From CBDUQI01 sp965369325 (GTDB lineage Bacteria > Pseudomonadota > Gammaproteobacteria > Steroidobacterales > JBCBZW01): a stretch of DNA of 24,431 bases. The stretch lies in assembly GCA_965369325.1 (NCBI GenBank), contig CBDUQI010000073.1, positions 1-24,431 of the forward strand. Reading direction: 5' to 3'. Below, piece after piece: positions 1-8,263 of the stretch. A model generated the notes under the pieces. The model did no database searches and had not been told where the DNA came from. It saw nothing but the letters and a program-made list of their open reading frames with translations. Within the stretch, counting starts at the first letter, position 1. Every line of letters starts with the position of its first letter. The position numbers were made by a program, and so were the translations under genes.

Positions 1-902
1 CGCGTGGTTATCAACTGGTGGGCTTCGTGGCACCGCCTGATACCGAGATAAACGTGGATCGCACGCGCCTGCTCAACGCGGACGCCCGCCTGTGCGAGGA
101 GGTGAAGAAGCACGGTGTCGATGAGGTGGTGGTCGCTATCGATGACCGCCGTCGTGGTTTTCCCGTGCAGGACTTGCTGACCTGCAAGCTGAGCGGTGTC
201 AGAGTGTCGGACATCCTCACCTTCGTCGAGCGCGAAACCGGTAAAGTACGGCTCGACCTGTTGTACCCCAGTTGGATGATTTTCTCAGACGGCTTTAACA
301 CCAACGACTTTCACGGGGCGACTCAGCGCGCGCTGGATATTACTGCCAGCCTGGCGTTGTTGGCGATAACCTGGCCGATCATGCTGGTGACGGCGTTTCT
401 CATCTGGGCGGAAAGCGGGTTTAAGGACCCGGTGTTGTATCGCCAGACGCGCGTTGGGTTGGCGCAAAAGAATTTTGAGGTACTCAAGTTCCGCAGCATG
501 CAGGTAGATGCCGAAAGCGGGGGTAAGCCCATCTGGGCGCAGGAGAACGACAGTCGTGTCACCCGCGTGGGGGGGGTCATCCGCAAATTCCGCATTGATG
601 AGCTGCCACAGATATTCAACGTGTTAAAGGGGGAGATGAGCTTTGTAGGCCCACGCCCGGAGCGCCCCTCTTTCGTGCACGAACTCAGTCAGAAAATACC
701 CTACTACCGTGAGCGTCACAGCGTTAAGCCCGGCATTACTGGCTGGGCTCAGCTGTGCTACAGCTACGGCTCTTCGGATGAAGATGCGCTGGAGAAGCTG
801 CAGTACGATTTGTATTACCTGAAAAACCGCAGCCTTATTTTTGATCTGCTTATTCTCCTGCAGACGGCTGAAGTAGTTTTAATGCGCCAGGGGGCGCGTT
901 GA
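1..902 (+). CDS. Exopolysaccharide sugar-1-phosphate transferase, XrtA-system type (5' end outside window)
   Basis: Likely transfers a sugar-1-phosphate from a UDP-sugar to undecaprenyl phosphate at the inner membrane, the first step of EPS repeat-unit assembly. The frame is open to the left edge (first full codon at base 3), and residues before the GTG at 18 read as normal coding sequence, so that GTG is not taken as the start. About 300 C-terminal residues are present; family members (PEP-CTERM sugar transferase, TIGR03013-like) are about 450-470, so the N-terminal membrane region is missing. The bacterial sugar transferase domain (PF02397) is complete: a membrane helix near bases 340-410, then KFRSM, DELPQIFNVLKGEMSFVGPR, KPGITGWAQ and YDLYYLKNRS. 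It ends 76 bases before prsK on the same strand. Family assignment is strong; the sugar substrate cannot be read from sequence. Confidence 0.93.
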   Translation, partial: RGYQLVGFVAPPDTEINVDRTRLLNADARLCEEVKKHGVDEVVVAIDDRRRGFPVQDLLTCKLSGVRVSDILTFVERETGKVRLDLLYPSWMIFSDGFNTNDFHGATQRALDITASLALLAITWPIMLVTAFLIWAESGFKDPVLYRQTRVGLAQKNFEVLKFRSMQVDAESGGKPIWAQENDSRVTRVGGVIRKFRIDELPQIFNVLKGEMSFVGPRPERPSFVHELSQKIPYYRERHSVKPGITGWAQLCYSYGSSDEDALEKLQYDLYYLKNRSLIFDLLILLQTAEVVLMRQGAR

Positions 903-916
903 GCCGGGGCGGTACA

Positions 917-957
917 GCGCTTACTTTTTTCAAGCGCGGTCATCCGCGAGTTTTGTT
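917..957 (+). promoter_or_regulatory. Two mutually exclusive hairpins, candidate attenuator between sugar transferase and prsK
   Basis: Hairpin A pairs GCGCTT (917-922) with AAGCGC (932-937) around a 9-base T-rich loop. Hairpin B pairs CGCGG (935-939) with CCGCG (944-948) around TCAT and is followed by AGTTTTGTT (949-957), a weak terminator-like layout. They share bases 935-937, so they cannot form together. This fills most of the 76-base gap before prsK. Structures were read by eye; an attenuation or partial-termination role is inference. Confidence 0.3.
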
Positions 958-978
958 GGCATCTGCAGGCCGCTCGTC

Positions 979-3078
979 ATGCCGGTAGGTACACTAAGTT
1001 ACGCTATCGGGGCAATTGCCTTCAGCATCATGCTGGTGCTGCTGTTTACTCGTTGGCGCGGACGATTGCGCGGCGCGCTGTTGGTGGCAGCCTGTGGCGC
1101 GTCGGTTGCCTGGTGCCTTACGCTCGCATCGTTCTCGCATTTTGGATTCCCGGGCTTGGGCTGGTTGTACGCCGTTGAGGCGTTGCGAGGCGCGGCCTGG
1201 ATGATGCTTCTGCTTGCCTTTCTCGACGGCAATCGCGAGCACGCTGAGGCGGGCAGCGGCGTGCCCGGCTACGCGCGCTGGATGGTGCACGCGGTGTGGG
1301 CTGGCGCCTTCCTCTATGCGGTGGGCACGGCGTTGCTGGCGCCCGAGGCGCAGGAGTGGATGCAGCTCAATCTGGGCGCCGGCATTCTGGTGGCGCTGGC
1401 CGGGCTGATGCTGGTAGAGCAGTTGTACCGCAATCTGGCGTCTGAGCGGCGCTACGCAATGAAGTATTTGTGCATTGCTGTCGGGGCAATGTTTGCGTAC
1501 GACCTGTATATCTTTGCCGACGGGTTGTTATTTCACGCACTGGATCCGGCGTTGTGGCAGGCACGAGGTGCCATTAACGCGTTGATCGTACCGGTGCTCG
1601 GCATCGCCATCGCGCGCAATCCGGATTCTTCTCGCGCACTGGTAATCTCACGTCGGCTCGCGTTTTACTCCACCACGTTGGCGGCAGTGGGTGTGTACCT
1701 GCTGGCGATGGCGGCGGGTGGTTATTACGTGCGTATCGCGGGCGGTACCTGGGGCGCGGTTGTTCAGATTGTGTTCTTCTTTGGGGCAGCCGTGATCTTG
1801 ATGGCCGCGCTGTTCTCGGGGCAGGCGCGCGCCAGTCTGAAAGTGCTGCTGACCAAGCATTTCTATACATACAAATACGACTATCGTGAGGAGTGGTTGC
1901 GCCTCAGCAAGATTCTGCTGGCACCTAACGCACAAGTGCCATTGCCGCAGCGGGCGCTGACGGCCGTGGCCGAGATTGTGGAGAGCCCGCTGGGTGGGCT
2001 GTGGTTGCGCGGGGAAAGCTCGTTTGTGCCTGCCGGTGGCGATATGGCAGGCACCGATTCACCCATCATTGCGCTCGACGATCCGCTGGCCGCGTTTATG
2101 GCAGAGCGCGAGTGGATCGTGCAGCTGGATGAGATCGACGCCGATCCGGCGCTGTATGACGGTTTGGCATTGCCCACATGGCTGGCGCAGGAAAAGCGTG
2201 CCTGGTTAATCGTGCCGCTGCTACAGGAAACCGAATTGTTGGGCCTGATCGTGCTCGCGCGGCCACGTGCTGAACATAACGTGACTTGGGAAGACTTGGA
2301 TTTGCTCAAAACGGTCGGTCGCCAGGTGGCCGGCGTGCTGGCGCAAAACGAGGCTGCACAGCAGCTGGCCCAAACGCAGCAATTTGAGGCCTACAATCGG
2401 CTGACAGCGTTTATCATGCACGACTTAAAGAACCTTATTGCGCAACAGTCGCTGGTTGTTGGCAACGCAGCAAGGCATAAAGACAATCCAGAGTTCATCG
2501 AAGATGCTATCTCCACCGTTGAGAACTCGGTGGCGCGCATGAATCACCTGCTGGAACAGTTGCAGCGTGGTCACCTGGCAGCAATGCCCAGCCGACTTGA
2601 TATGGAGTCGATATGTGAAGAAGTGTGTGCCACCTGTTCACCACGTGGCCCGCACGTCACGCTGATCGTGGAGGATGAGCCGCTGATGGTAGAGGCCGCC
2701 CGTGAATCGCTGGCGATGGTGCTGGGGCATGTGGTGCGCAATGCGCAGGATGCGGCGGGGCAGAGTGGCGAGGTGAGTCTTACGCTGCGGCGTGAAGGGC
2801 AGTTTGCGGTGGCTGAAATCGAAGACAATGGCGAGGGAATGGATGAGCAGTTCTTGCGCGAACGACTGTTTAAGCCGTTTGAAAGTACCAAAGGCAGTAA
2901 GGGTATGGGAATCGGGGCGTACCAGACACGGGAGTTCGCGCGCGCTGCGGGCGGAGATGTCAGCGTGAGCAGCACCGCAGGAGTTGGTACTCGCTTTGTC
3001 GTGCGTCTGCCTCTGACCGAAACCTATGCGCAGGTGCAAACCGAATCGGCGATGCAGGCGAATGGAGCAGTTGTGTGA
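979..3078 (+). CDS. prsK: XrtA-system membrane sensor histidine kinase PrsK
   Basis: Sensor kinase of 699 aa predicted to phosphorylate PrsR, encoded directly downstream. The N-terminal ~280 residues are a polytopic membrane region with about eight or nine hydrophobic segments (first near 8-24, last near 260-280). Residues ~300-455 resemble a GAF domain, as in the PrsK family (TIGR02916). The phosphoacceptor is probably His481 in MHDLKN, with a helical dimerisation region to ~530. The ATPase domain shows an N box (VRNAQD, N589), DNGEGM at 616-621 and a glycine-rich lid near 639-648. ATG 979 follows CTGCAGG (963-969) at fair spacing. The gene overlaps prsR by four bases (GTGA). The length and architecture match the family. 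The signal is unknown; no large periplasmic sensor domain is evident, so the membrane segment or GAF domain may do the sensing. Confidence 0.92.
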   Translation: MPVGTLSYAIGAIAFSIMLVLLFTRWRGRLRGALLVAACGASVAWCLTLASFSHFGFPGLGWLYAVEALRGAAWMMLLLAFLDGNREHAEAGSGVPGYARWMVHAVWAGAFLYAVGTALLAPEAQEWMQLNLGAGILVALAGLMLVEQLYRNLASERRYAMKYLCIAVGAMFAYDLYIFADGLLFHALDPALWQARGAINALIVPVLGIAIARNPDSSRALVISRRLAFYSTTLAAVGVYLLAMAAGGYYVRIAGGTWGAVVQIVFFFGAAVILMAALFSGQARASLKVLLTKHFYTYKYDYREEWLRLSKILLAPNAQVPLPQRALTAVAEIVESPLGGLWLRGESSFVPAGGDMAGTDSPIIALDDPLAAFMAEREWIVQLDEIDADPALYDGLALPTWLAQEKRAWLIVPLLQETELLGLIVLARPRAEHNVTWEDLDLLKTVGRQVAGVLAQNEAAQQLAQTQQFEAYNRLTAFIMHDLKNLIAQQSLVVGNAARHKDNPEFIEDAISTVENSVARMNHLLEQLQRGHLAAMPSRLDMESICEEVCATCSPRGPHVTLIVEDEPLMVEAARESLAMVLGHVVRNAQDAAGQSGEVSLTLRREGQFAVAEIEDNGEGMDEQFLRERLFKPFESTKGSKGMGIGAYQTREFARAAGGDVSVSSTAGVGTRFVVRLPLTETYAQVQTESAMQANGAVV

Positions 3079-4433
3079 GTAAGAAAACGCCGCTACTTGT
3101 CGTTGAAGACGACACCGGGCTGCAGAAGCAGCTCAAGTGGTGCTTTGATGAGTACGATGTGCTGTTCGCGGGTGATCGCGAAGCGGCGGTGGCAGAGGTG
3201 CGCCGCGCGGAGCCGAAGGTAGTGCTGCAAGACCTGGGGTTGCCGCCGGATGCTGAGGGTGTGAGTGAGGGGTTGGCCACGCTTGAGCAGATACTCACCC
3301 TGGCGCCGCACACAAAGGTGATCGTGGTGACCGGTAACGGTGATCGGGACAATGCCGTCAGATCCGTTGGCCTTGGGGCGTACGACTTTTACCATAAGCC
3401 ACTCGATACCGATGTGCTGAAACTAATCGTGCAGCGTGCGTTCCATCTGTATGAGCTTGAAGAGCAAAACCGCCGCTTGATGAACGGGGAGCGTCGCTCT
3501 GCGCTGGACGGTATTATTGCCAGCAGTGATTCTATGCTCAAGGTATGCCGGTTGATTGAAAAAGTGGCGCCGACTAGCGCGACAACGTTGCTGCTGGGTG
3601 AAAGCGGCACGGGCAAAGAGTTGCTGGCGCGTGCTGTGCATTCACTCAGTCCGCGCGCGAAAAGCAGTTTTATTGCCATCAACTGCGCCGCTATTCCGGA
3701 CACTCTGCTCGAGAGCGAGTTGTTCGGGTACGAGAAGGGCGCCTTTACCGGTGCGGTGAAACAGACCCCGGGTAAAATTGAATATGCGGACGGTGGCAGC
3801 CTGTTTCTAGATGAAATTGGCGACATGCCGCTGCCGCTGCAGGCCAAGCTGCTGCGGTTTTTGCAGGAGCGCGTGGTAGAGCGCGTGGGCGGGCGCAAAG
3901 AAATCCCGGTGGATGTACGGGTGGTGTGTGCGACCAACCAGAACCTTCATCAAGCCATCGCCGACGGTCGCTTCCGGGAGGATCTTTACTACCGGATTAG
4001 TGAGGTGACCGCCGAGATTCCGGCTTTGCGCGAGCGCAACGGCGATGCGGTTGTGCTGGCGCGCGCATTCCTGACTCGGATGGCGGCAAAGCATGGCCGC
4101 TCGATCCGCGGCTTTACGCCAGAGGCGGTGAAACTAATTGATGCCTACGATTGGCCAGGCAACGTGCGGGAACTCGAGAACCGAATCAACCGAGCGGTTA
4201 TCATGGCTGAGGAGAAGCAGATTACCGCGCAGGATCTTGGGCTCGACGTCCAGGATGATGAGCGGGACCCTGTAAATTTGCGCGTGGTACGGCAAAACGC
4301 AGAGCGCCAAGCGTTGCAGCGCGTGCTGGCGATGACCGATGGCAATATCTCCAAGGCGGCCGAAATGTTGGGTGTAACGCGACCCACCTTGTACGATCTG
4401 ATGCAAAAGCACAGCCTCAGCGAGCCTGCTTAA
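3075..4433 (+). CDS. prsR: XrtA-system sigma-54-type response regulator PrsR
   Basis: Transcription activator of 452 aa, cognate to PrsK. It has an N-terminal receiver with acidic pocket E11/D12/D13, probable phosphoacceptor Asp53 in VVLQDLGLPP and Lys108. The central AAA+ domain has Walker A GESGTGKE (175-182), an intact GAFTGA sigma-54 contact loop (222-227) and Walker B SLFLDE (242-247). A C-terminal Fis-type helix-turn-helix (NISKAAEMLGVTRPTLYDLM) lies near 424-443. The intact GAFTGA argues for genuine sigma-54 dependence. GTG 3075 overlaps the prsK stop, and GGAG at 3064-3067 gives good spacing. In this family (TIGR02915), PrsR is reported or predicted to drive PEP-CTERM and EPS genes with -12/-24 promoters. 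By hand I found no convincing -12/-24 element in the intergenic gaps here, so its targets may lie elsewhere. Confidence 0.95.
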   Translation: MSKKTPLLVVEDDTGLQKQLKWCFDEYDVLFAGDREAAVAEVRRAEPKVVLQDLGLPPDAEGVSEGLATLEQILTLAPHTKVIVVTGNGDRDNAVRSVGLGAYDFYHKPLDTDVLKLIVQRAFHLYELEEQNRRLMNGERRSALDGIIASSDSMLKVCRLIEKVAPTSATTLLLGESGTGKELLARAVHSLSPRAKSSFIAINCAAIPDTLLESELFGYEKGAFTGAVKQTPGKIEYADGGSLFLDEIGDMPLPLQAKLLRFLQERVVERVGGRKEIPVDVRVVCATNQNLHQAIADGRFREDLYYRISEVTAEIPALRERNGDAVVLARAFLTRMAAKHGRSIRGFTPEAVKLIDAYDWPGNVRELENRINRAVIMAEEKQITAQDLGLDVQDDERDPVNLRVVRQNAERQALQRVLAMTDGNISKAAEMLGVTRPTLYDLMQKHSLSEPA

Positions 4434-4481
4434 GCGGGATGTGATGTTGGCGGTAAAAAGAATTTCTAGACGGAGTATGGG

Positions 4482-7298
4482 TTGTTGGTAGAGCGAGGAT
4501 TAATACGTAGTGCCCCGGCCAGGCAGTGCATCACGGCGCTGACGCTAGTGCTGATGGTGAGCCTTGGAACCGGCGGTTGCTCGGAACGTCTGGATGAAGA
4601 GCAGCGGATGGCGCGCGCGGCCGAGCACTATGAGCTTGGACGCTTTCGTGGCGCCATGATTGATCTGCGCAATACCCTGGAGACAAACCCTTCAAACGTG
4701 TCGGCACGGCGAATGCTGGGTGAGGTGGCGCTTGCGCTGGGTGACCCTGCAACCGCCGAGAAAGAGCTGCGTCGTGCTTACGAATTAGGTGCGCCCAAGG
4801 ATGAGCTGCTGACCTCGATCGGGTTGGCTTACCTTGAGATGGGGCAGTTGGATCGCGTGCTGCAAGAGCTGGATCCGTTGAAGGCCCCGGATAACCGCAC
4901 CGCCGCCGAGTGGCTGGCGCTGCGCGGCAATGCCCATTTGACCGGTGGCGATTTGGAGCAGGCGCGTGCCAGTTTCGAGGCCGCCGTGGCGCGAGACCCC
5001 GACTCATTGCTCACGCGGTTGGGCATGGCGCAGTTGCTGCGGCAGATGAACGATTCTGCGGGCACCGAGGCGCACTTGGCACACGCGCTGGACACCCACC
5101 CCAACGATGTGCGGGCACGGCTTTCGATGGCCCGCTTCCTGCTGGAGAACAAGCATCTGGGGGAGGCGGAGCGTTCGTTCCAGGCCGCGCTTGATTTGCC
5201 GGCGGCGCAACATCTCAGCCGCAATCGCCTGGATGCACTGGTCGGTTTGTCCGAGGCGCAGCTGGGCCTGGGCAAGCGCGAGGCGGCCTCTGCGACGATT
5301 GATGAGTTCGTGCGTTTGACGCCACGACATCCCATTGGCGATTTTCTGCGGGCGCGGCTCGCATTCGACAATAAAGAGTATCCGGTTGCCGAAGATCACC
5401 TGACCAAGGTGCTGGCCGCTGCGCCTGATTATGATCCGGCGCGGATGTTACAGGGCGCGGTGAACCTGCTTAGCGGTGACTACGCTCAGGCTGAGATGTA
5501 CCTCAAGGCGGTGGTGCTGAACAATCCGGAGAACGTGCAGGCCCGCAAAATGCTGGCGGCCTCACGGATGGGGCTGGAGCAGCCGGAAACCGCAGTGGAC
5601 GCTTTGCTGCCGGCGGGCGGCAACGGCTTCGACGGCGATCTGCTTGCGCTTATCGGTCAGGCCAGCGTGCAGGCCGGCGACTACGCGGCTGGGCTGGAGT
5701 TCTTCGAACGAGGGGCGCGTGAGGATCCCGACAACATACAGCTGCAACTGGAGCTGGCTGCCGGCTACATCATCACGGGCGATATCGCCAAAGCGGTGAC
5801 TTTGCTTGAAGGGCTTGAAGTGGAAGGGGGGGAAGCCGAGCGCTCACGTATTCTGCTCACGCTGGCGCATGTCCGCACCGGCGATTTTGCCGCCGCCCGA
5901 TCCACCATTGCCGTGATGTCAGCACAGATTCCTGATAGTTCGACGATACGCGGTCTGCAGGCGGCGGTCGAAATGTCAGCGGGCGATTACGTGGAGGCGC
6001 GTCGCCACTTTGAGCACGCGATTGAGCTGGACCCCACCAATACCTCTGCAGTCGTGAATTTGGCGCGCCTGGATTTACGCGAATCCGGCGAGTCGGCGGC
6101 CTATGCGCGCATTGTGAAACTGCTGGAAGTGGCACCGGAGGATGTGATTGGTCTCACCGCATTGGCGCAGTTGGACGAGCGGCGCGGAGAGAAGGTGATG
6201 GCGCTCGAGCGTCTGCAGCAGGCTCGCCAGCTGGATGCCTCGGCGGTGCAGACGCGGCTGTTGCTGGCGCGCATATTGCTGGTCGACGGTGATTACCAGC
6301 AGACGATTGCGGTTGGCGAGGAGATTATTGCGGCGCGTCCGGCGGGCGCGGTGGGCTACGACGTGCGCGGACAAGCACAGATGGCCAATGGTCAGCTGGC
6401 CGCTGCGCTCGGCAGCTTCCGGCGTGCTGTCTCGCTGGAGCCACGAGTCGTTGGGCCGTTGTTTAATATGGCCCGCGCAATGCTGGCGCTGGGGCGCCCG
6501 GTGCAAGCGCGTGAGACGGCTGAGCGGGTGCTCACCATCTCACCAGAGCACCTGGGGGCGAACGCCATGATGGGCGGATTACAGCTTACTCGTGGCAAGG
6601 TGCGCGCCGCCGAGCGCATTTCCGAACTGATCTCGGAGCTGTACCCGGATGAGGCGCTCACTCGTGCGCTAAAAGGCGATATCTATATGGCGCAGGAGCA
6701 GTATGAACAGGCGGTCGCTGCCTTCACCTCGGCCTTTGCCGCAGAGAAGAATGCGCGCTTTCTTGCGCGGCTGTACCAAGCGCGTCGCGCGGCGGGTGAC
6801 AGAAACGCGGACACACTGTTGACAGACTGGCTGGAGGGGCATCCGCAGGATCTGGGCGTGCGATTGTTGGTTGCTCAGCATGCACAGTCTGTCGGCGCGG
6901 TGGATGAGGCCATCGAGCACTACAAGCACGTGGTCGAGGCACAGCCGCAAAATGCGGTGGCATTGAATAACCTTGCCTGGCTATATTCGGGACGAGATGA
7001 CAATCTGGCGCTTGAGACCGCCGACCGTGCCTACCAGGCGGCGCCATCCAATGGGGCGATTGCCGACACCTATGGCTGGTTGTTAGTAAAGCAGGGCGAT
7101 CTGCTCAAGGGTGTGCCAATTTTACGCGAGGCGGTGAGTAATGCGCCGGATATTGCGGATATCCGTTATCATCTCGCCGTGGCGCTTGCTCAAGGGGGCG
7201 ACAAAGATGAGTCGCGAGCAATTCTGACGCAGCTGCTGGAGGCCGATGTTGCCTTCGCCGATCGGCGCGAGGCGCAGCGATTGCTGGCCGAGCTTTGA
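4482..7298 (+). CDS. prsT: XrtA-system TPR-repeat lipoprotein PrsT
   Basis: Large TPR protein of 938 aa, the third member of the PrsK-PrsR-PrsT set (TIGR02917-like). TTG 4482 is chosen because CGGAG at 4471-4475 lies six bases upstream; TTG 4485 is the alternative. The N-terminus has basic residues, a hydrophobic stretch (~17-28) and a Gly-Gly-Cys at 31-33, which fits a lipoprotein signal although the lipobox (T-G-G-C) is not canonical. The rest is tandem TPR-like helical repeats with recurring small-Ala/Gly and Tyr/Leu spacing (for example NPENVQARKMLAASRMGL), ending in AVALNNLAWLYSG-type repeats. TPR proteins of this size usually scaffold assembly; a role in EPS secretion or in organising PEP-CTERM proteins is inferred from context. 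It sits between the regulators and the export genes and may start a separate translation unit. Confidence 0.9.
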   Translation: MLVERGLIRSAPARQCITALTLVLMVSLGTGGCSERLDEEQRMARAAEHYELGRFRGAMIDLRNTLETNPSNVSARRMLGEVALALGDPATAEKELRRAYELGAPKDELLTSIGLAYLEMGQLDRVLQELDPLKAPDNRTAAEWLALRGNAHLTGGDLEQARASFEAAVARDPDSLLTRLGMAQLLRQMNDSAGTEAHLAHALDTHPNDVRARLSMARFLLENKHLGEAERSFQAALDLPAAQHLSRNRLDALVGLSEAQLGLGKREAASATIDEFVRLTPRHPIGDFLRARLAFDNKEYPVAEDHLTKVLAAAPDYDPARMLQGAVNLLSGDYAQAEMYLKAVVLNNPENVQARKMLAASRMGLEQPETAVDALLPAGGNGFDGDLLALIGQASVQAGDYAAGLEFFERGAREDPDNIQLQLELAAGYIITGDIAKAVTLLEGLEVEGGEAERSRILLTLAHVRTGDFAAARSTIAVMSAQIPDSSTIRGLQAAVEMSAGDYVEARRHFEHAIELDPTNTSAVVNLARLDLRESGESAAYARIVKLLEVAPEDVIGLTALAQLDERRGEKVMALERLQQARQLDASAVQTRLLLARILLVDGDYQQTIAVGEEIIAARPAGAVGYDVRGQAQMANGQLAAALGSFRRAVSLEPRVVGPLFNMARAMLALGRPVQARETAERVLTISPEHLGANAMMGGLQLTRGKVRAAERISELISELYPDEALTRALKGDIYMAQEQYEQAVAAFTSAFAAEKNARFLARLYQARRAAGDRNADTLLTDWLEGHPQDLGVRLLVAQHAQSVGAVDEAIEHYKHVVEAQPQNAVALNNLAWLYSGRDDNLALETADRAYQAAPSNGAIADTYGWLLVKQGDLLKGVPILREAVSNAPDIADIRYHLAVALAQGGDKDESRAILTQLLEADVAFADRREAQRLLAEL

Positions 7299-7311
7299 GC
7301 GCCAGCTGAGC

Positions 7312-7370
7312 GTTGATCAGCCCAGCTGAGCACTAATCGAGTTGATCAGCCCAGCTAAGTACTAAATCGA
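7312..7370 (+). repeat. Imperfect tandem direct repeat (29/30 bases) between prsT and export gene
   Basis: Two adjacent copies lie at 7312-7340 and 7341-7370. They share the exact 16-mer GTTGATCAGCCCAGCT and differ only at a few bases plus one inserted A. A third partial copy of CCAGCTGAG lies at 7302-7310, so CCAGCT(G/A)AG occurs three times at about 20- and 29-base intervals. Each copy holds the palindromes TGATCA and (in the first) CAGCTG. It occupies most of the 89-base gap before the export lipoprotein. An operator or a replication-slippage product are both possible. Confidence 0.75.
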
Positions 7371-7387
7371 TAAGGGATGAGGTTGTT

Positions 7388-8014
7388 ATGATGGCGCGGA
7401 TGTTGATTCAAATGGCATTGGTATCGCTGGTGGCACTGGTATCCGGGTGCAGCAGTGTGGCCGTGGACAGTTCACCGGGTGCACCGCCGGCGGGCGCTGA
7501 GGCAAGTCAGTCCGAATACCTGATCGGCCCCGGCGACTCGCTGAAGGTGTTCGTCTGGCGCAACGAAGATCTGTCCATTGACGTGCCGGTGCGCCCGGAT
7601 GGCAAAATCTCATCACCACTGGTTGAAGATATGCTCGCGGCGGGCAAGACGCCAACCCAGCTAGCGCGCGATATTGAGACAGTTTTGTCCGAATATGTGC
7701 GCAGTCCCAGCGTGACCGTCATCGTGAGCGGCTTTGTGGGCACATTTAACGAGCAAATCCGGGTGGTGGGGCAGGCCGCGCGGCCGCAGGCCATTTCCTA
7801 CCGCGAGCGCATGACTTTGTTGGATGCGATGATCGAGGTGGGTGGGCTGACTCCCGAAGCATCGGGAAATCGCGCAAAAGTGGTTCGATGGGTGAATGGG
7901 AAGGCAGTAGAAATACCTGTTCGACTGCATGATCTGCTCAATCGCGGCAAGATCGAAGCAAATATCAACTTGCGTCCGGGCGACGTGCTGATTATCCCCG
8001 AGTCCATTTTCTGA
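7388..8014 (+). CDS. Polysaccharide export lipoprotein, Wza/EpsE-like (XrtA type)
   Basis: Outer-membrane export protein of 208 aa. The signal peptide ends in a lipobox-like VSGC with Cys21, so the mature protein is probably lipidated. A Poly_export domain follows (YLIGPGDSLKVFVWRNEDLS from ~44, to ~115), then an SLBB-type segment (IRVVGQAARPQAISYRERMT, ~124-173), ending LRPGDVLIIPESIF. It is much shorter than Wza (about 380 aa) and lacks its C-terminal amphipathic helix, typical of the PEP-CTERM export family (TIGR03027). Outer-membrane passage may depend on the beta-barrel protein encoded at 10751-12190 (inference). ATG 7388 is preceded by TGAGG (7378-7382) at five bases; ATG 7391 is an alternative. 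It lies after the tandem repeat and before a 249-base leader. Confidence 0.94.
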   Translation: MMARMLIQMALVSLVALVSGCSSVAVDSSPGAPPAGAEASQSEYLIGPGDSLKVFVWRNEDLSIDVPVRPDGKISSPLVEDMLAAGKTPTQLARDIETVLSEYVRSPSVTVIVSGFVGTFNEQIRVVGQAARPQAISYRERMTLLDAMIEVGGLTPEASGNRAKVVRWVNGKAVEIPVRLHDLLNRGKIEANINLRPGDVLIIPESIF

Positions 8015-8263
8015 TCCGACAAGGGTAAGTGATATTCCTGTCACGGAAATTCACCGCCCTATCACGCATAATAAGACCGCTACGACATAAGGTTACGCTA
8101 TCATACGCAAGTTCGTAGTCTGAATGCTGCGATGCCGCAAATGAGTGTCCGGGTGAATTACCCATTCCGGCAGCTGGCATACGCGCGAAGACCATGGATC
8201 AGGTAAAGGTATCACACAGGACGCGGCGGGCCGCTGGCCCGGGCAAGGTAGGCTGAATCGAAC
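8015..8263 (+). other. 249-base intergenic leader upstream of the chain-length gene
   Basis: This is the longest gap in the cluster; I found no convincing ORF or RNA gene in it. It holds a CATAAT hexamer (8067-8072) that could be a -10 box but lacks a well-placed -35, a short GGGT/ACCC inverted repeat (8151-8163) and a strong GC hairpin at 8227-8241 just before the start codon. No GG-N10-GC sigma-54 element was found on the plus strand by hand. It may hold a second operon promoter. Confidence 0.3.
8227..8241 (+). promoter_or_regulatory. GC-rich hairpin just upstream of the chain-length gene
   Basis: Perfect inverted repeat CGGGCC (8227-8232) and GGCCCG (8236-8241) around a three-base loop. 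It ends 22 bases before ATG 8264 and immediately upstream of the likely ribosome site (AAGGTAGG, 8245-8252). There is no T-tract, so it is not an intrinsic terminator. It could affect translation initiation or mRNA stability (inference). Confidence 0.35.

Noticed and set aside
907..920. GG-N10-GC match in the gap before prsK
   Set aside because: Spacing is right but flanking bases do not fit TGGCAC or TTGC; it lies in a GC-rich run where such matches arise by chance.
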